Assembly (NCBI GenBank): GCA_013115135.1
Contig: JABANP010000001.1
Location: forward strand, 124,001-188,000
DNA: 64,000 nt
From: Perkinsus olseni
Lineage: Eukaryota; Perkinsozoa; Perkinsida; Perkinsidae
Reading direction: 5' to 3'
The stretch's first letter is position 1; every line of letters starts with the position of its first letter. The translations under genes and the position numbers were made by a program. Shown in pieces: positions 1 through 11,041 of the stretch. The notes under the pieces were generated by a model that saw only the letters and a list, made by a program, of their open reading frames with translations, made no database searches and was not told the origin of the DNA.

Positions 1-1
1 G

Positions 2-289
2 TCTGAGAAAGAGATCGCTGAAATAAAATCCCTGTTTCCGATCCCTAAAGGCGACCACCAGAGATGCGCTGCTTTGTTCGACTTCATGGCTATTCACCCG
101 CCAGAAGGCGCAGAGAAGGGTTACGACTGGATTAAGGACTATTACTTTGAGAGAGCTCAAGAGGGAGGCAATTTGATTGCTGACTGGAATGCCAGGCACG
201 GCGCGCTCCGTAGAAAGAAAAGCACACTTCGTAGGAAACCGTCGCAAGTTGGAAAAGTTAAGCCTAAGAAGGAAGAAGCTAAAAAGTGA
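2..289 (+). CDS. C-terminal end of an unrecognised gene (partial)
   Basis: An open frame enters from the left edge and stops at 289, giving about 95 residues. The last 35 residues are very rich in Lys and Arg, with repeated RRKK/RRK runs. The part before it is acidic to neutral and mentions no motif I recognise. The basic tail could be a nucleic-acid-binding or nucleolar-type tail, but that is inference. No start is visible because the gene begins outside the window. An intron inside the segment cannot be excluded. Confidence 0.4.
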   Translation, partial: SEKEIAEIKSLFPIPKGDHQRCAALFDFMAIHPPEGAEKGYDWIKDYYFERAQEGGNLIADWNARHGALRRKKSTLRRKPSQVGKVKPKKEEAKK

Positions 290-1092
290 TCCTCTTTATG
301 ACCATCATGATGTGTGTATGTTGTTAGATGTTCGAATCAGTAATTTACTGCTATTTCTGAGTTACCAGTTATCACTACAACCCAGCACGACCAGCCGATA
401 CGAGTAGGGACTATCCACCGTCTCTCGGAGGCTGTCAGTACTCGAGTAGCGCCACTGCGCCATCTCATGACGCCTCCGATGAGCAGATCTGCTCTCTCTG
501 GAGGTCGTTGGTCATCTAGCAATGGCGATTAGGATAGGGAATTATTGACGGAAAGCAGGCAGAGTGCCTGCAATCGTCGACCAGTGCGGTGCGTGAACAT
601 CGCTCGCCTCGTGAAGGCTGTGAGGTACTCTGAAAGTGTGAGTTATTAGATGTCCAACGAGGACAGTACGGTTTGGGATGAGGAATGACTGTATGTGTGT
701 TTGTCCGCGATCGTAGTCTACGAAACCTTGGCGTCTTACTCTTCTTGATATCCAGCAGGGGTTTCAATGTCAAACATTCACTTCTTGGCGATAGGAACGC
801 TCATCCACACCGGAGTCGAACACCCTCAGCGACTTTTCGTGAACCTTCGCATTTCTGTCTGTTCCAGCAGAGGTGATACAATCGCACGATCGAGTTTCTG
901 AGATTAAATGTACGGTGTCCGGCAGAACGAGCCCCTTCAGTCATACGGCAGTGGCTGTTCGAGCAGTGTCTAGAGCAGTACTTTCGGGAGATGGAGGACG
1001 AGTTTTGAGTGCTACCCATTTTAGGCAGAGTTCGGCGAAGAAGCTCATAGACTGTTCTACGCAACAACTTTCAGGCTGAATTTCAAGCTGTA
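290..1092. other. Intergenic, no gene supported
   Basis: Only short overlapping open frames on both strands, none with recognisable motifs or convincing splice structure. It separates the end of a plus-strand gene from the 3' end of the minus-strand kinesin, so it should hold two convergent 3' ends. No clear terminator signal seen. Confidence 0.4.
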
Positions 1093-4000
1093 TCATATGC
1101 TGGACGTGGATGGTGATGATGAATTATTCAATTTCCATACACGGAATGACCGGTCGTGAGAAACTGTGACGAACATCCCCTCAGCCAACGGGCAAGAAGT
1201 CACACCGGCGATGGGCCCCTGAGCATTGGAGACACTGTCGCTCTCGACAGGCAACTGACTCACATTGGAATGGCGCGACGCGTACTCCCGCTGCAGCGAG
1301 GTACCGTGAAGGCTCCACACCTTCACTATGCCATCACGACCAGTTGACACGAGTCTGGAGTCTCGAGGACCCTGGCAAGGACAATTATCAGCAGACTTGG
1401 TTATCCAACTTACCCGGACGAGGCTCAACGCGGTGATCCAATCGCTGTGAGCTTGAACGCTGGCTAGACACTGTCGACTGCTCATCCGCATACTCGTGTC
1501 CTGTTGGCCAGATTTCGACGCTGGTACCTGGGCATTGCCCGATAGGTATTTCGGTGGAGAATGATGGAGATTGTCACCTCCCAAAGTTTGATGAATTTAT
1601 CGCGGGAGCCGCTCACGAGATGAGACGGCCCCCACGGTTGTAGCGAGGAAACGGCGTCGAAGTGTGGGGGTTGGAATCTGAGCACTGGATGGAGGAGACC
1701 TTCGGTCAGCTCGCCTACACTTGGCCCGTCGGAGTCCTAGTCGGGTCGGTCCACATGCGTATCTGATCAGCTCGGGCTATGAACACTGAAAGACCACCGC
1801 TGCTGCTTTTCACTGTTTTCTCTCTTCCCCCAGCGAAGAGCTTAGAGTCCTCAGATGCGGCCACCGCGAAGAGGTCCATGTGCCCACTGGAAAGCTTCAC
1901 GGGCTGCGGCACAGCCTCCGATGCCCTACCAAGCACACCTTCAACGTCGAACGTCGTCAACCCTGACCTACGTGGACTCCCGCTTGGTGCCCCGATCGAG
2001 CTCCTCAAAGCTTCGTAAATCATACAACTTGAGTCCTGTGGCGGCGATGGCCAGATGACCAGCTCCCCCGCTAGGCCTGCTCGAGAGCGTCAGCTACTGC
2101 GACCAGGGCACGCAGGAGATGACAACACTACAGGAGAGCGACTTGACTGATGTCCTTGTTCTCTCCCGTCAGAATCGTGGCGACGCAGCAGCTGTGGGAA
2201 GGACATCCTATAATAAGCCGATTCAATTCGCAGACAGGATGGGGTACCGCACTTTTGTCAATGATCTTAACATTATTGGCCACGGCTGCGGCAACGAGGT
2301 TGCCGTCAACAGCACACATACTCCTCACAATAACGTTCTGTCCACCAGCTGGTATTGGGACAGATTTAATCTGCCCAGGGGATGAGGTCCATTGCCCTCA
2401 TCGACGCAGTTTACTTGTGTTGGTCGAGCGCCAAGATCCCAAACTCGGATGTTCCCCATGCTTCCCGTCCACAGATGGAGGCTCGGCCCTTCGGTAAGGC
2501 AGCAGCTCGTGAGGAAGTAGTCGTGGGCGTCTCGTTCTCGATGAGTGCAACACCAACTACAACACCCCGCCCGGGTTCGAATCCCGCGGACTGCACATTT
2601 TCAATCGACCCCCCTACGGCGCATTGGCATCATCAGCTCCCCAGAGCACCTCTCGGTCACCCAAACGAAGGTCTGCCACCGAGCCTGCGCTCCAACAACT
2701 TCTCAAATCCCTCTACGCTGGTCCGCACCTTTCCGACTGAACTCGAATGGTCTATCCAAATTCTTCCGATCCCCTTCGTTCTCATTCTCGGTACTCCACT
2801 TGCGGATAGGCTGCGAGCCTACAGACAGCAGATCGACCACCTTCCCGAGACGAAGCAGCACCTACGCTTGTAGTCCGCGGACTCCGTCGTTCGAGTTACT
2901 TGAGCTAGCCGTGCCCTCTTAGTCGCCTTCAGTGACCCTGCACGTTCAACCTACGCAAGTCACCTTGCGGGTTGTCTCCGCCATGGCGACTCACCGATGA
3001 TGATGAATGGCCTCGTTCTTTCTGAAGAAGTTCCCTCTCTTCTTCTGCCGTCATCAATTTCCGCCTCAGACTGACATTGATGTCCTCGAGCTCTTCGATG
3101 CGGTCCTGCAGCGCCTTGATATGCTCCGATCGTGTGCGTGACAACAGGGCTTCCTGGTACACTGTCTGGGACCTGGTGGCAGACCTAGCTGGAGAGCAGC
3201 TGCTGCCTGCTAGCCCCCTACTGGAGTTCAAGAACCTCCTGACTCTCGATGTCATCCACTAGAGAATGCCTCATCCCCTTCCTCCGGAGGGGCATAAACG
3301 AAAGGGTGTCGTTGATGCTTGGAGACACGGGTGATGTTGTGAAGGCCTGATCGAAACGTGTTACCAGTCTGCTGACGAGTGCGGTATCCAAGGTCGAAGC
3401 TGGCATGCCACGGACAGCCAAGATATCGACTTGGCCGGGCCTACCTCCGGTGCGTCTTCACCAACAGGAGGGGTGTCCTTATTCATGATTGGTATCTCCG
3501 ACACCTGAGAGCCCCACTGCCCCTCCGGCAAACAAAGACTCCCCACCTCGGTTCGTCCAGGCGTCGATTGCCTTCCCATCTCCCGACACGGTCCGCTGGC
3601 TGGAGCTGGCGAGCCTTCTCGGGAGACATCGGACGACCGTACTCCACTACGGCGGCGATGTGTGACTGAGAATAGAAGGCCGCTTTCAGGCTGATGCGCA
3701 CAGGCTGAGAAACGACGCAGATTGCAAACGACCAAAAAACCAAAGACAATCATCACCTACGTGCTTACGAGGGGTCGAGGCCTCCACCAGCTGCTTCGAA
3801 ATCATGGCAAGGTCGGATATCTTTCTCTTTGAGGTGAGCTCGGATACCCTCCTGGAGAAGTCGTTCCTCAGGAGGGCCATCTTGGAGGCCTGCTCGGCTA
3901 GTTGGGATTCCTTCCTGGCGCATTGGTCGCGCAACTCCGTCAGACGGCTCTCAAGGCTTCCGATCTGCTTGCGGCCTGAAAAGGAGCTTCGCCGCCACCA

Positions 4001-7000
4001 GAATTTCGTGGCGCGCGACGTGAGTGACCATCAAAATACATCACTACAACGACAGGGCTTTAACGTAGTAATACAAGGGAGCTGAACTATGGTTATCAAT
4101 AAACAGTTCATGCGATCCAACTGGTCCAATGATGAGTTTAAGTCCTAGCGACCGGAGAGTCGTGGAGGAGGGCCGCAGCCTCACCAGCAAGGAGCTCCTC
4201 CCAGAAGACTCTCGCCATGGCGTCGAGGTTAGAGGATACCACCGACAGCACCTACACAAAGTCCTCTAGCGGAGCGAAGCACAAAACTTTTCACCTCCTT
4301 CAAGCTATCCCCCGGCTGAGTTATTCGATTGGAAGGGTCAGTGAGCTGAGGTGGGATGGTCGCTCCTCATCGCCGACTAGGTGAGACGGCAAGACCCACC
4401 TCGATGTACCGCTTCTGCATCACGGACCATTGAGCCGACATCGAATCGAGATTCTCCTGGGCGTCCAATAGCTCGGCCTAATGAGCCAGTAGCTGGGCAA
4501 TTTCGTGGCGCGCGACATACATGGTATCGTTCCCGAGATTTCCTTCTGTTCTTCAACCCCTCAGTGTCGTCCAGCTTGGCCTCGAGCTCAAGAATGTATC
4601 GTCTACTCCAAGATCGTTCCTCTCAGACAGCTTCGCTCCGCCGTCGTTAGCCTACCTCTGCGAGTCCAGCCTTTTTCAAGGTCATCCAACTCCTCCGAGA
4701 GTTTCTCTGCCTGCCATGGGGAAGACTACGCGACTCGTTGCCGCTGCCAACCTACAATCTCAGCGGTGCCATCCCGAGCCATCTGCCGGTCTATCATGTC
4801 GTGCAGCCAGATCTTGATACTGCTCGGCTCAGTTCCCGGCCCCCCATCCCTTCGTCCTCGAGACCGCTGCTGCTTGGCCCTCGCAGCAGGGCCGAGGGAT
4901 TTCTTCCGAGAGTCGACTCCTGGGCCGTTGGAAGGCAGATCAGATCGCCATTGCAGGCGCTTATACCGCAAATCCACCAAATCACGCGATGCCGAGATTC
5001 TGGCCCCAAACCACTACTATCTACAGCGGTTCAATCTCAGGTAAGCTACTGAGAAGATCAATATGTGATGCCCAGACCTCGAAGGAGCGTGGGACTATAG
5101 AGAAGCCTTACGACCACCCAGGTTCATGCATCGCCACCGTCAGGCTCATCCGTGCCCGGGGGTTCCTCCGAAAGCGTTCACCGTCAAAGGAGGGGAATCA
5201 CCTCTGCTACCATGACCACGCTCAACGAGGACCTACGTCGTTTCTGAGCCTCCTTCAGTGCATTCAGTTGCTTCAACAGCGTCTCGTTGCGGACCGCGAG
5301 TGTAGTGAGAGTCTTCTTAGTAGACTGATCGGCAATCACCCATCCACCCCAGCCGCTGCCGACCAAAACCACGTCTGCGTTCTTTCTAGCCTCCAACGTC
5401 TTCTTCGCCTGGACTCTTTTCAACTGATTTATCACTCTGTCACGATCTTGGAGAATTTTCCGGTGTGCCTGAGAGCAAGCAAATCGCACAGACCCAACCT
5501 CGCAGCACCCGCAGGGGAACGTTGCGCCGATTCAGCTGATTCAGACACGCATGGAGCGAAACCAAAGGCTACCCTCTAGTGTGGGAGAGGGTTTGGATGA
5601 GGAATGGAATGACCAGTCGTCACCCCCTCAATGGAGCAGCAAACACAAACCATACCGACCGACCTCGTCGTGCTCCTTCCTCTGTCGTTGTATACGGACC
5701 TTCTCCGCCTTGGCCACCGACAGCTCCTTCTCCAGCCGGGCAACCTTGCATCAGGTTTCCTGCCTCACCGTCACAGCGCCCTCTGAGCCTACCTCCTGAC
5801 CACAGCGGTCCTTCGCCTTCTGTATGCTGCTCAGCTCTCGACGCAGCTGCTGCATCTCCTTCTGCTGTTGATCCAACAGCCTCTGGTTGTCCCTCTGCCT
5901 GAGGATAAGATACTCGACGAACCTCAAAAAACTTCGCTCCGCTGTCACTTTCTTTCAAGCAACTCCGTCATTTTCCTGTCACTTTTTTTGGCGTTAATCT
6001 GGGCGGCCAATTCCTAAATTCGGCCAATCGTGAGCGGAGCGAAGCAGTTCCTCCCGACCTCCTTCTCCTTGTTAGCCTTGGCCACCATATCCTCATACAT
6101 CCTAATTTTCTCAAGATACGCCTGCTGCATGGCCGCGTGGGAGTCGTGCTCACTACGCAGGCCCTCCAAGTGCCGCTCCTGCGCCGCGATACTGAAAGGA
6201 GGAAACCAGCTGCAGTCGTACACGTGTCGCCCGGCAGACGACGAGAGCATACGAAGAACGCAGTTCGGTCGGGATACCTATTTTTGAGCTCATCGTCATC
6301 GTCATGGCCCTTGTTGTCCTCGGCACCCTTGTCCATCCAACTGCTGGTAGCGTGCAACAATGCTTCTACGGCCCCCGCCAGGTCCTCGACCTCCTCCTGA
6401 CAGAAGTAACAGCGGCAGCTCTGGAGAGACCATCACCACCAATAACCGGAGCAAGCCCCAGACCCCTCAGCATGTATTTCGTGGCGCGCAGTTCGAAGCT
6501 CGGACTCCGAACCAAGGACGAAGCCAGAAGCACTGTACCCACCTCTCCGCCCTCCTCCTCCTGCTGCTGCTCGGCCACTGCGCCGATGAGGTCCGAGAGA
6601 TTACTCTCATCGAGCGCCAAGTGCTGAGTAATTCTATAACCCCACCCCCAGGAAGAATGGTCCCACCTTTGCCAGTCGATCGGTAGTGTCTTGCCCAGCA
6701 CTGCTGGTGGACGCCGTATCACCAGCTACCGATGAGGTGTCCAGGCCTGTCTCCTCCGGTGGAGCCTGAGATCATGGCCGAGGACTATGTGAGCCTCCGC
6801 TTCCCAGATTTTCTAGTCAATAGTTTCACTGCTATCACTAGACATCAATAAGGCAAACTTAAAACCCTAAGACCGACAGAGCTCGCCTCGAGCCCCAAGT
6901 TTAACGCGATGGCCGAGTACTCCGAGAGCCACCGCTTCCCGGAGAGCTGAGGTCACTAGGAGAGCATAAAGGAACATTATACTAGATATCAATATGACAG

Positions 7001-10000
7001 CCGGGCTGTCACAGCCCTACCCTCGAATCCACGGTCGAACGCGCGGCACCCTCCTCCCGTACCTCACTATCGCCTCCTCCTCGAAACCTGCTGATTTCAG
7101 CATCCAAGTGCTTGTTCCGAGCCCACACCTTCGCCATCACCTCCCGATACTCGGCCAGTTGGGCCTCGAGCGACGTGCACCTGCAATCCAGCGCCGCCCA
7201 ACCCATGAAGGGCGAGCGGGCTTTGCCGCACTCACCGCTCCATCAGGCGCTTGTTGTTCGCATCGGTACGCTGCGTCGTCGACGACTTAGCCTCATCAAT
7301 ACAGCCCGGGTGACTGGACGGTGCCTCAAAGCCTTCCTCGGCTGGATCGATGCCTCGTTCGATGCACAGGGCATGAAGGCGAGCGTATCTTGCAAAGCGT
7401 GCGGACTCTTGTTGTAATACCCAGTGCCATGGTGCGCTTCATTGAAAAGCGAACTGCAAATCCAACTTCAGCTGACTAGCATGTCCTTATGATATTGGGA
7501 AGTTGCGGTACTCTCGAAAGGGCGTCACACGCAACTAATACTAGAAGTAGCAGAGGAAGGTCTCATTCTTAACGGCTTTCTCTTCGATCACTCCTGTCGT
7601 CATAGAATAGTTTTTCCCACCGACGGATGAACACTCGCACTCGAGGGAGGAATCCTCACATCTCCCTAGCCGGCTGCGCCCAACTTACTTCCGCTGCCAT
7701 TGCTCAAGTTCAATCCTAACGCCCTCAGCACCCTCACCAGAACCCAAGCCCATGAACCGAAGCTTCTCCTCCGTCAGATCTCGAATCTGCACTTATCGAC
7801 TGGACGAGCGCTTCGACCTCTCCTCTCACCTGCTGCCTCAACTCCATCACCAACTTCTTCGTAGGGTCCGTGTTCACTACTGGACGATTGGTGATGCATC
7901 GAGCACGACTGGCGTATCTTAGGTTGACCCCAGTAAGATACGGAACTGCACTCAAGCAGCTGACTTGATCGTGTTGTAGGTCTCGGCAAAGTCCGCTGCT
8001 GCCGGAGACACACAGGCGATCATCACCGTACGAGAGTTGCCGCCGAGCGAATCCTGAACGGTCCGATAGACGAGTCCGCTCCATTAGCGAAGCGGCTTGC
8101 CAGCACGACAACACCTTCAAGTGGAACCACACGGGAGGCTGAGATGAGCGGTACAATTTCCTGGTCGGGCGAGGAGTGGCAGCAGCCGACTAGCGGTTGA
8201 GACACACCGCAGTCGGGCAGCGCATCAGTCAGTAGAAATAGTGAACCAGCACGACGTGAACCAAACAAATGGGAAATCATCGGATCCCATTTACATAGCG
8301 AGGACAACTTTCCCGCGCGCCACGAAATTGCTGATCGACTCAGATAACCCTTACCTGTAATATTCTAGTCAATTTACTGTCCCTATAGGGTATCTGAGGT
8401 GCTAAGTCATAGTAAGCTACTCTTCAAGCCACTAGCCCTACGTGAGACTGACCCGACGCCGCCGAGCCTCCAGTCGAGTCGGTTGCGTTGAAAGCCACCC
8501 CGGCAGTGGTGGTGGTGCTGGTGCCCCCCTCCATGGCCGAGCTCAGGGCGCATATAACGTTACCCAGAGCCAACAGACCGCTGAAGAAGAGGAGGGGAAG
8601 AGGGTACGTCACAGGTGATGGCAGTTCCTTATAAGACTAGCTTCGACCTAAGATTCCCTTCAGCTGCGATGGAGACGATAGTCGTAGGCCAAAATACCGC
8701 AAAATGCAGGAATCGCTTAGAACCCCAAAAGACCACCGAAAAGAACGTTTCATTGCTGCTCTTGATATCGATAGCTCTGGAAGTTCCCAGTGCCATGAAC
8801 AGCCACAAGAACATCTCCGCTCCGGCAAGGCACTCCCCTTGGTGATGCTGAGCCGTACACTACGCAGGCCTTCTCACCTGTTGATGTGAATGCCCTCCCT
8901 CATGCGGTTGCCAGTCGCCATTGTCCGCTTTATTCGCTCACTACCGGCAAGGTCAACGAAATGGAACTTCGCCACCCGATACGAGCACTCCCCCGCAGGA
9001 GCGCCATCATCGCTGCCTGGGGGGTCGGAATGGGCTGAGAAGTGAGCAAGTGTGAAGGAAGTCTCAGAGCTCCTGTGCCCCGGCTACTCGAGGAGACCCA
9101 CGTGACGATTTTTACAGAGATATGCTCCTCGCGGACTAGCTGTATTACTCCGTTCGAAAATGCAGGAAAGCTGCGTGAGGGATGGTCATAAACATTTTAT
9201 GCTACTTTTACGTTGATAACGATTTTACGTTCAGATGTACTGTGATAATACTGCCGCAAATGGGTGGCCGTGTCTATTAGAAATCGATACCTTCCCATTG
9301 AAGGCCGCCACCCTCCGAGCTACACAACGTCCTAAGTCTGTCCGCTTACTTCTAACAACCATGCCGATTGTGAAGATGGCGTGGCTCCGAGACGATTGGC
9401 TGTTCATACCGGTGGAAGCCGTTCTGAAAGCAGCACCACTACCACCTACTCGGTCACTTCCAGTGCTTGTCTTCGAATTTCAAAGTTTAAAAGTTCCATA
9501 TTTGCACAGGAAAATTTGTCCTCTTTTCCTGTACTGAATTTTTAGCCTTTTCGGACTTTGAATTCTTCCGCTGCGAACGACTCGAGACGAAGAAAAGTCC
9601 TATCAGGTCCTTGAAGATCCTATCCACATCTTGGATCCGCAAAACGCATTCGAACTCATCTACAAGGAGAGCAAAGCGTACGCCCTATAGCAGTGGCATG
9701 ATCTGGGACCCTCCAATAAGAATGGCAAGTGTTGATGAGTTCAGCGGCAGTCCACTAAAGTCGCCTGCGTGTGTTTTGCCGGCCCTCTTACTGTCTGACA
9801 ACAGAGCCCCGGTCGAGGCAAAGATGTAAGTCAGCTGCGCACTCCACTGGCTCTTCTGTACAGCCGATAACCTAAACAGTAGTATGCTGGTATATATCGA
9901 TTATCGATCAATCGGGCGCGCGCGACTTACAATAATGTTCTTCAGAGGTTGGATCTTCTATGATACGAATCTTATCACTTGGAGCCACAGTTCGGCTGAT

Positions 10001-10962
10001 TCCGCGTTTCCCACCAGTGAGGCCGCCATTGTTAGTCGACCGAGCTGCTGAAAGATACCACTCGGAAAATCTTCGCTGTGCGCATGATGTCCATCATGGA
10101 GTGACTTACATGAAGTTGACTCCACAACAGCCGCTGAGGGATCAAGTAGGTCTCGAATTTCCTCGTTGTAAAGCTCGATAAAACTGAAGGGAAAAGTGGT
10201 CGGATACTGCGGGTGGGAGAAGTCCCAGCGCCCCTCGCTCATTTTACTGAGACCACAAGCTGACCATTTTTTCGATGTAAAAATCGCGGGAAATTTCGGA
10301 GAATTTACGATCGTTGAACTGACCTGCACGTGAGCTCGATTGTCTCATCAGGGTTGCCTTCCTCCACTCGTCGGCAAATCTCCGCGATGACCTGACGGAG
10401 GAGGTCCGACGATTAGTAGGCTGGAAGACGCACGCGAGGGATAAGACCGGAGTCTTGGGACACGTAGCTAGCGCTGCCCATGGTGTAGGTCTTGCCAGAA
10501 CCTGGGAAGAGGAGAATGGCAGGTGCCGGGATCGAACCCGGGACCTTCACCTGTTTGGCCATATGCAATTACCGTGCAGTTGTAGCCTGCGAAAAACTGG
10601 TTAACAAGGGGCTCGATAGAGGCAGTGTAGAGCGAACTCTGAAGAGAATGAGTCGCGTGCTCATCTTCATGGCCACCAAAAGGCACCTGGTCAGAGTCTT
10701 GATCGTAGACGCGGTCGAAGGTGTAGGCCTTGCTGAGTGAGGAGATGCACACGGTCCTCTCCCCGTCCACTGTTATGCACGTCGAGGAGCCACCGCTCGC
10801 CAGGGTCTCGCTGGTGGTCAAGGGCCGAACTCGGATACAGACCTATCGAGGCTCACAGAGAATTACCCAACACGCCTGATGCGCTACATTGATGTTCTGG
10901 GAAGATGATGATGAATTAATTGAATCAATTGTTGAGGATGCGGCGCTGCCAACAGTGGGCAT
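1093..10962 (-). CDS. Kinesin with C-terminal WD40 repeats (KIF21-like architecture)
   Basis: A microtubule motor ATPase spread over many small exons. The motor is read in order on the minus strand: VCIRVRPL (near 10,840), [13 protein letters not shown] then SGKTYTMG P-loop (10,477-10,502, split by an intron), [15 protein letters not shown] (near 10,170), switch I NSQSSRSH (near 9,390), switch II DLAGSER (near 8,950), [17 protein letters not shown], and [18 protein letters not shown] (8,000-8,070). The motor ends in [15 protein letters not shown] after a 47-bp intron at 7,918-7,964. A long coiled coil follows (about 7,200 to 2,930; e.g. [28 protein letters not shown]). WD40 repeats ([42 protein letters not shown]) end at 1,093. 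Motor plus coiled coil plus WD40 is the KIF21 layout of the kinesin-4 group. Start chosen at MPTVGSAAS, one 45-bp intron before VCIRVRPL; an upstream Met is possible. I could not thread the usual PYRDSKLTR segment near 8,100 cleanly, so one exon edge there is unresolved. Several introns carry the repeated motifs described separately. Confidence 0.85.
4002..4019 (-). repeat. Intron motif A, copy 1
   Basis: Copy of the 18-nt motif AATTTCGTGGCGCGCGAC on the plus strand. It lies in a kinesin intron whose acceptor is at 3,976, so the motif is about 26-43 nt from the acceptor. The host gene is read on the minus strand, so in the transcript it appears as its complement. Confidence 0.7.
4268..4281 (+). 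repeat. Intron motif B, copy 1
   Basis: Copy of AGCGGAGCGAAGCA inside the kinesin intron that ends just before the exon [16 protein letters not shown]. Same core GCGGAGCGAAG as copies at 4,629, 5,931 and 6,033. Confidence 0.65.
4478..4520 (-). other. 43-bp kinesin intron carrying motif A
   Basis: GT..AG intron whose removal joins coiled-coil exons ..[13 protein letters not shown].. and [13 protein letters not shown] in phase 0, which fixes both splice sites. Motif A (4,499-4,516) starts 4 nt after the donor and makes up 18 of the 43 nt. This intron is therefore almost half motif. Confidence 0.75.
4629..4641 (-). repeat. Intron motif B, copy 2
   Basis: AGCTTCGCTCCGC on the plus strand, the reverse complement of motif B. 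It lies in a kinesin intron whose donor directly follows the coiled-coil exon ending EKGWTRR. The acceptor is not fixed. Confidence 0.6.
5899..5948 (-). other. 50-bp kinesin intron carrying motif B
   Basis: Removal joins ..KMTELLER to [13 protein letters not shown] in frame (phase 2), giving a continuous coiled coil, so both splice sites are well supported. Motif B core (5,931-5,942 on the plus strand as ACTTCGCTCCGC) begins 6 nt after the donor. Confidence 0.75.
6014..6058 (-). other. 45-bp kinesin intron carrying motif B in the opposite orientation
   Basis: Removal joins ..ANKEKE to [13 protein letters not shown] in phase 0. Motif B sits at 6,033-6,046. Relative to the gene it is inverted compared with the intron at 5,899-5,948, only one small exon away. 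The same motif is thus present in both orientations in two neighbouring introns. Confidence 0.75.
6476..6489 (-). repeat. Intron motif A, shortened copy
   Basis: ATTTCGTGGCGCGC on the plus strand, in a kinesin intron that follows the exon ending [11 protein letters not shown] and ends before [15 protein letters not shown]. The AC after the GCGCGC is replaced here. Confidence 0.55.
8315..8329 (+). repeat. Intron motif A, opposite orientation
   Basis: GCGCGCCACGAAATT on the plus strand, so the motif reads forward on the transcribed (minus) strand. It falls between kinesin motor exons, in sequence that does not match the motor, so it is most likely intronic. Confidence 0.5.
10502..10550 (-). 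other. 49-bp intron splitting the kinesin P-loop, containing a tRNA 3'-half-like sequence
   Basis: Removal joins AYGQTG to SGKTYTMGS exactly, so the boundaries are secure. About 28 nt of the intron (10,518-10,545) read on the minus strand as the T-arm and 3' acceptor strand of a tRNA, including the box-B-like GGTTCGATCCC with a self-complementary CCGGG/CCCGG stem. No matching 5' half is present. Confidence 0.6.
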
Positions 10963-11041
10963 GATGGACAAGACTGCTAAGTTCGAACCCGAGCCTCTCC
11001 CGAAAAAACACCCGGGAAGGGAAATGTTCAATTCAGGCATG

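Noticed and set aside
2150..2922. Plus-strand frames of 115-163 aa opposite the kinesin
   Set aside because: No motifs; the minus strand carries WD40 and linker exons, so these are shadows.
10890..10925. GATGATGATGAATT as a third recurrent intron motif
   Set aside because: Copies near 1,111 and 10,900 fall in coding Ser/Asn runs ([14 protein letters not shown]), and those near 2,996 and 41,467 are simple triplet runs, so a shared element is not needed.
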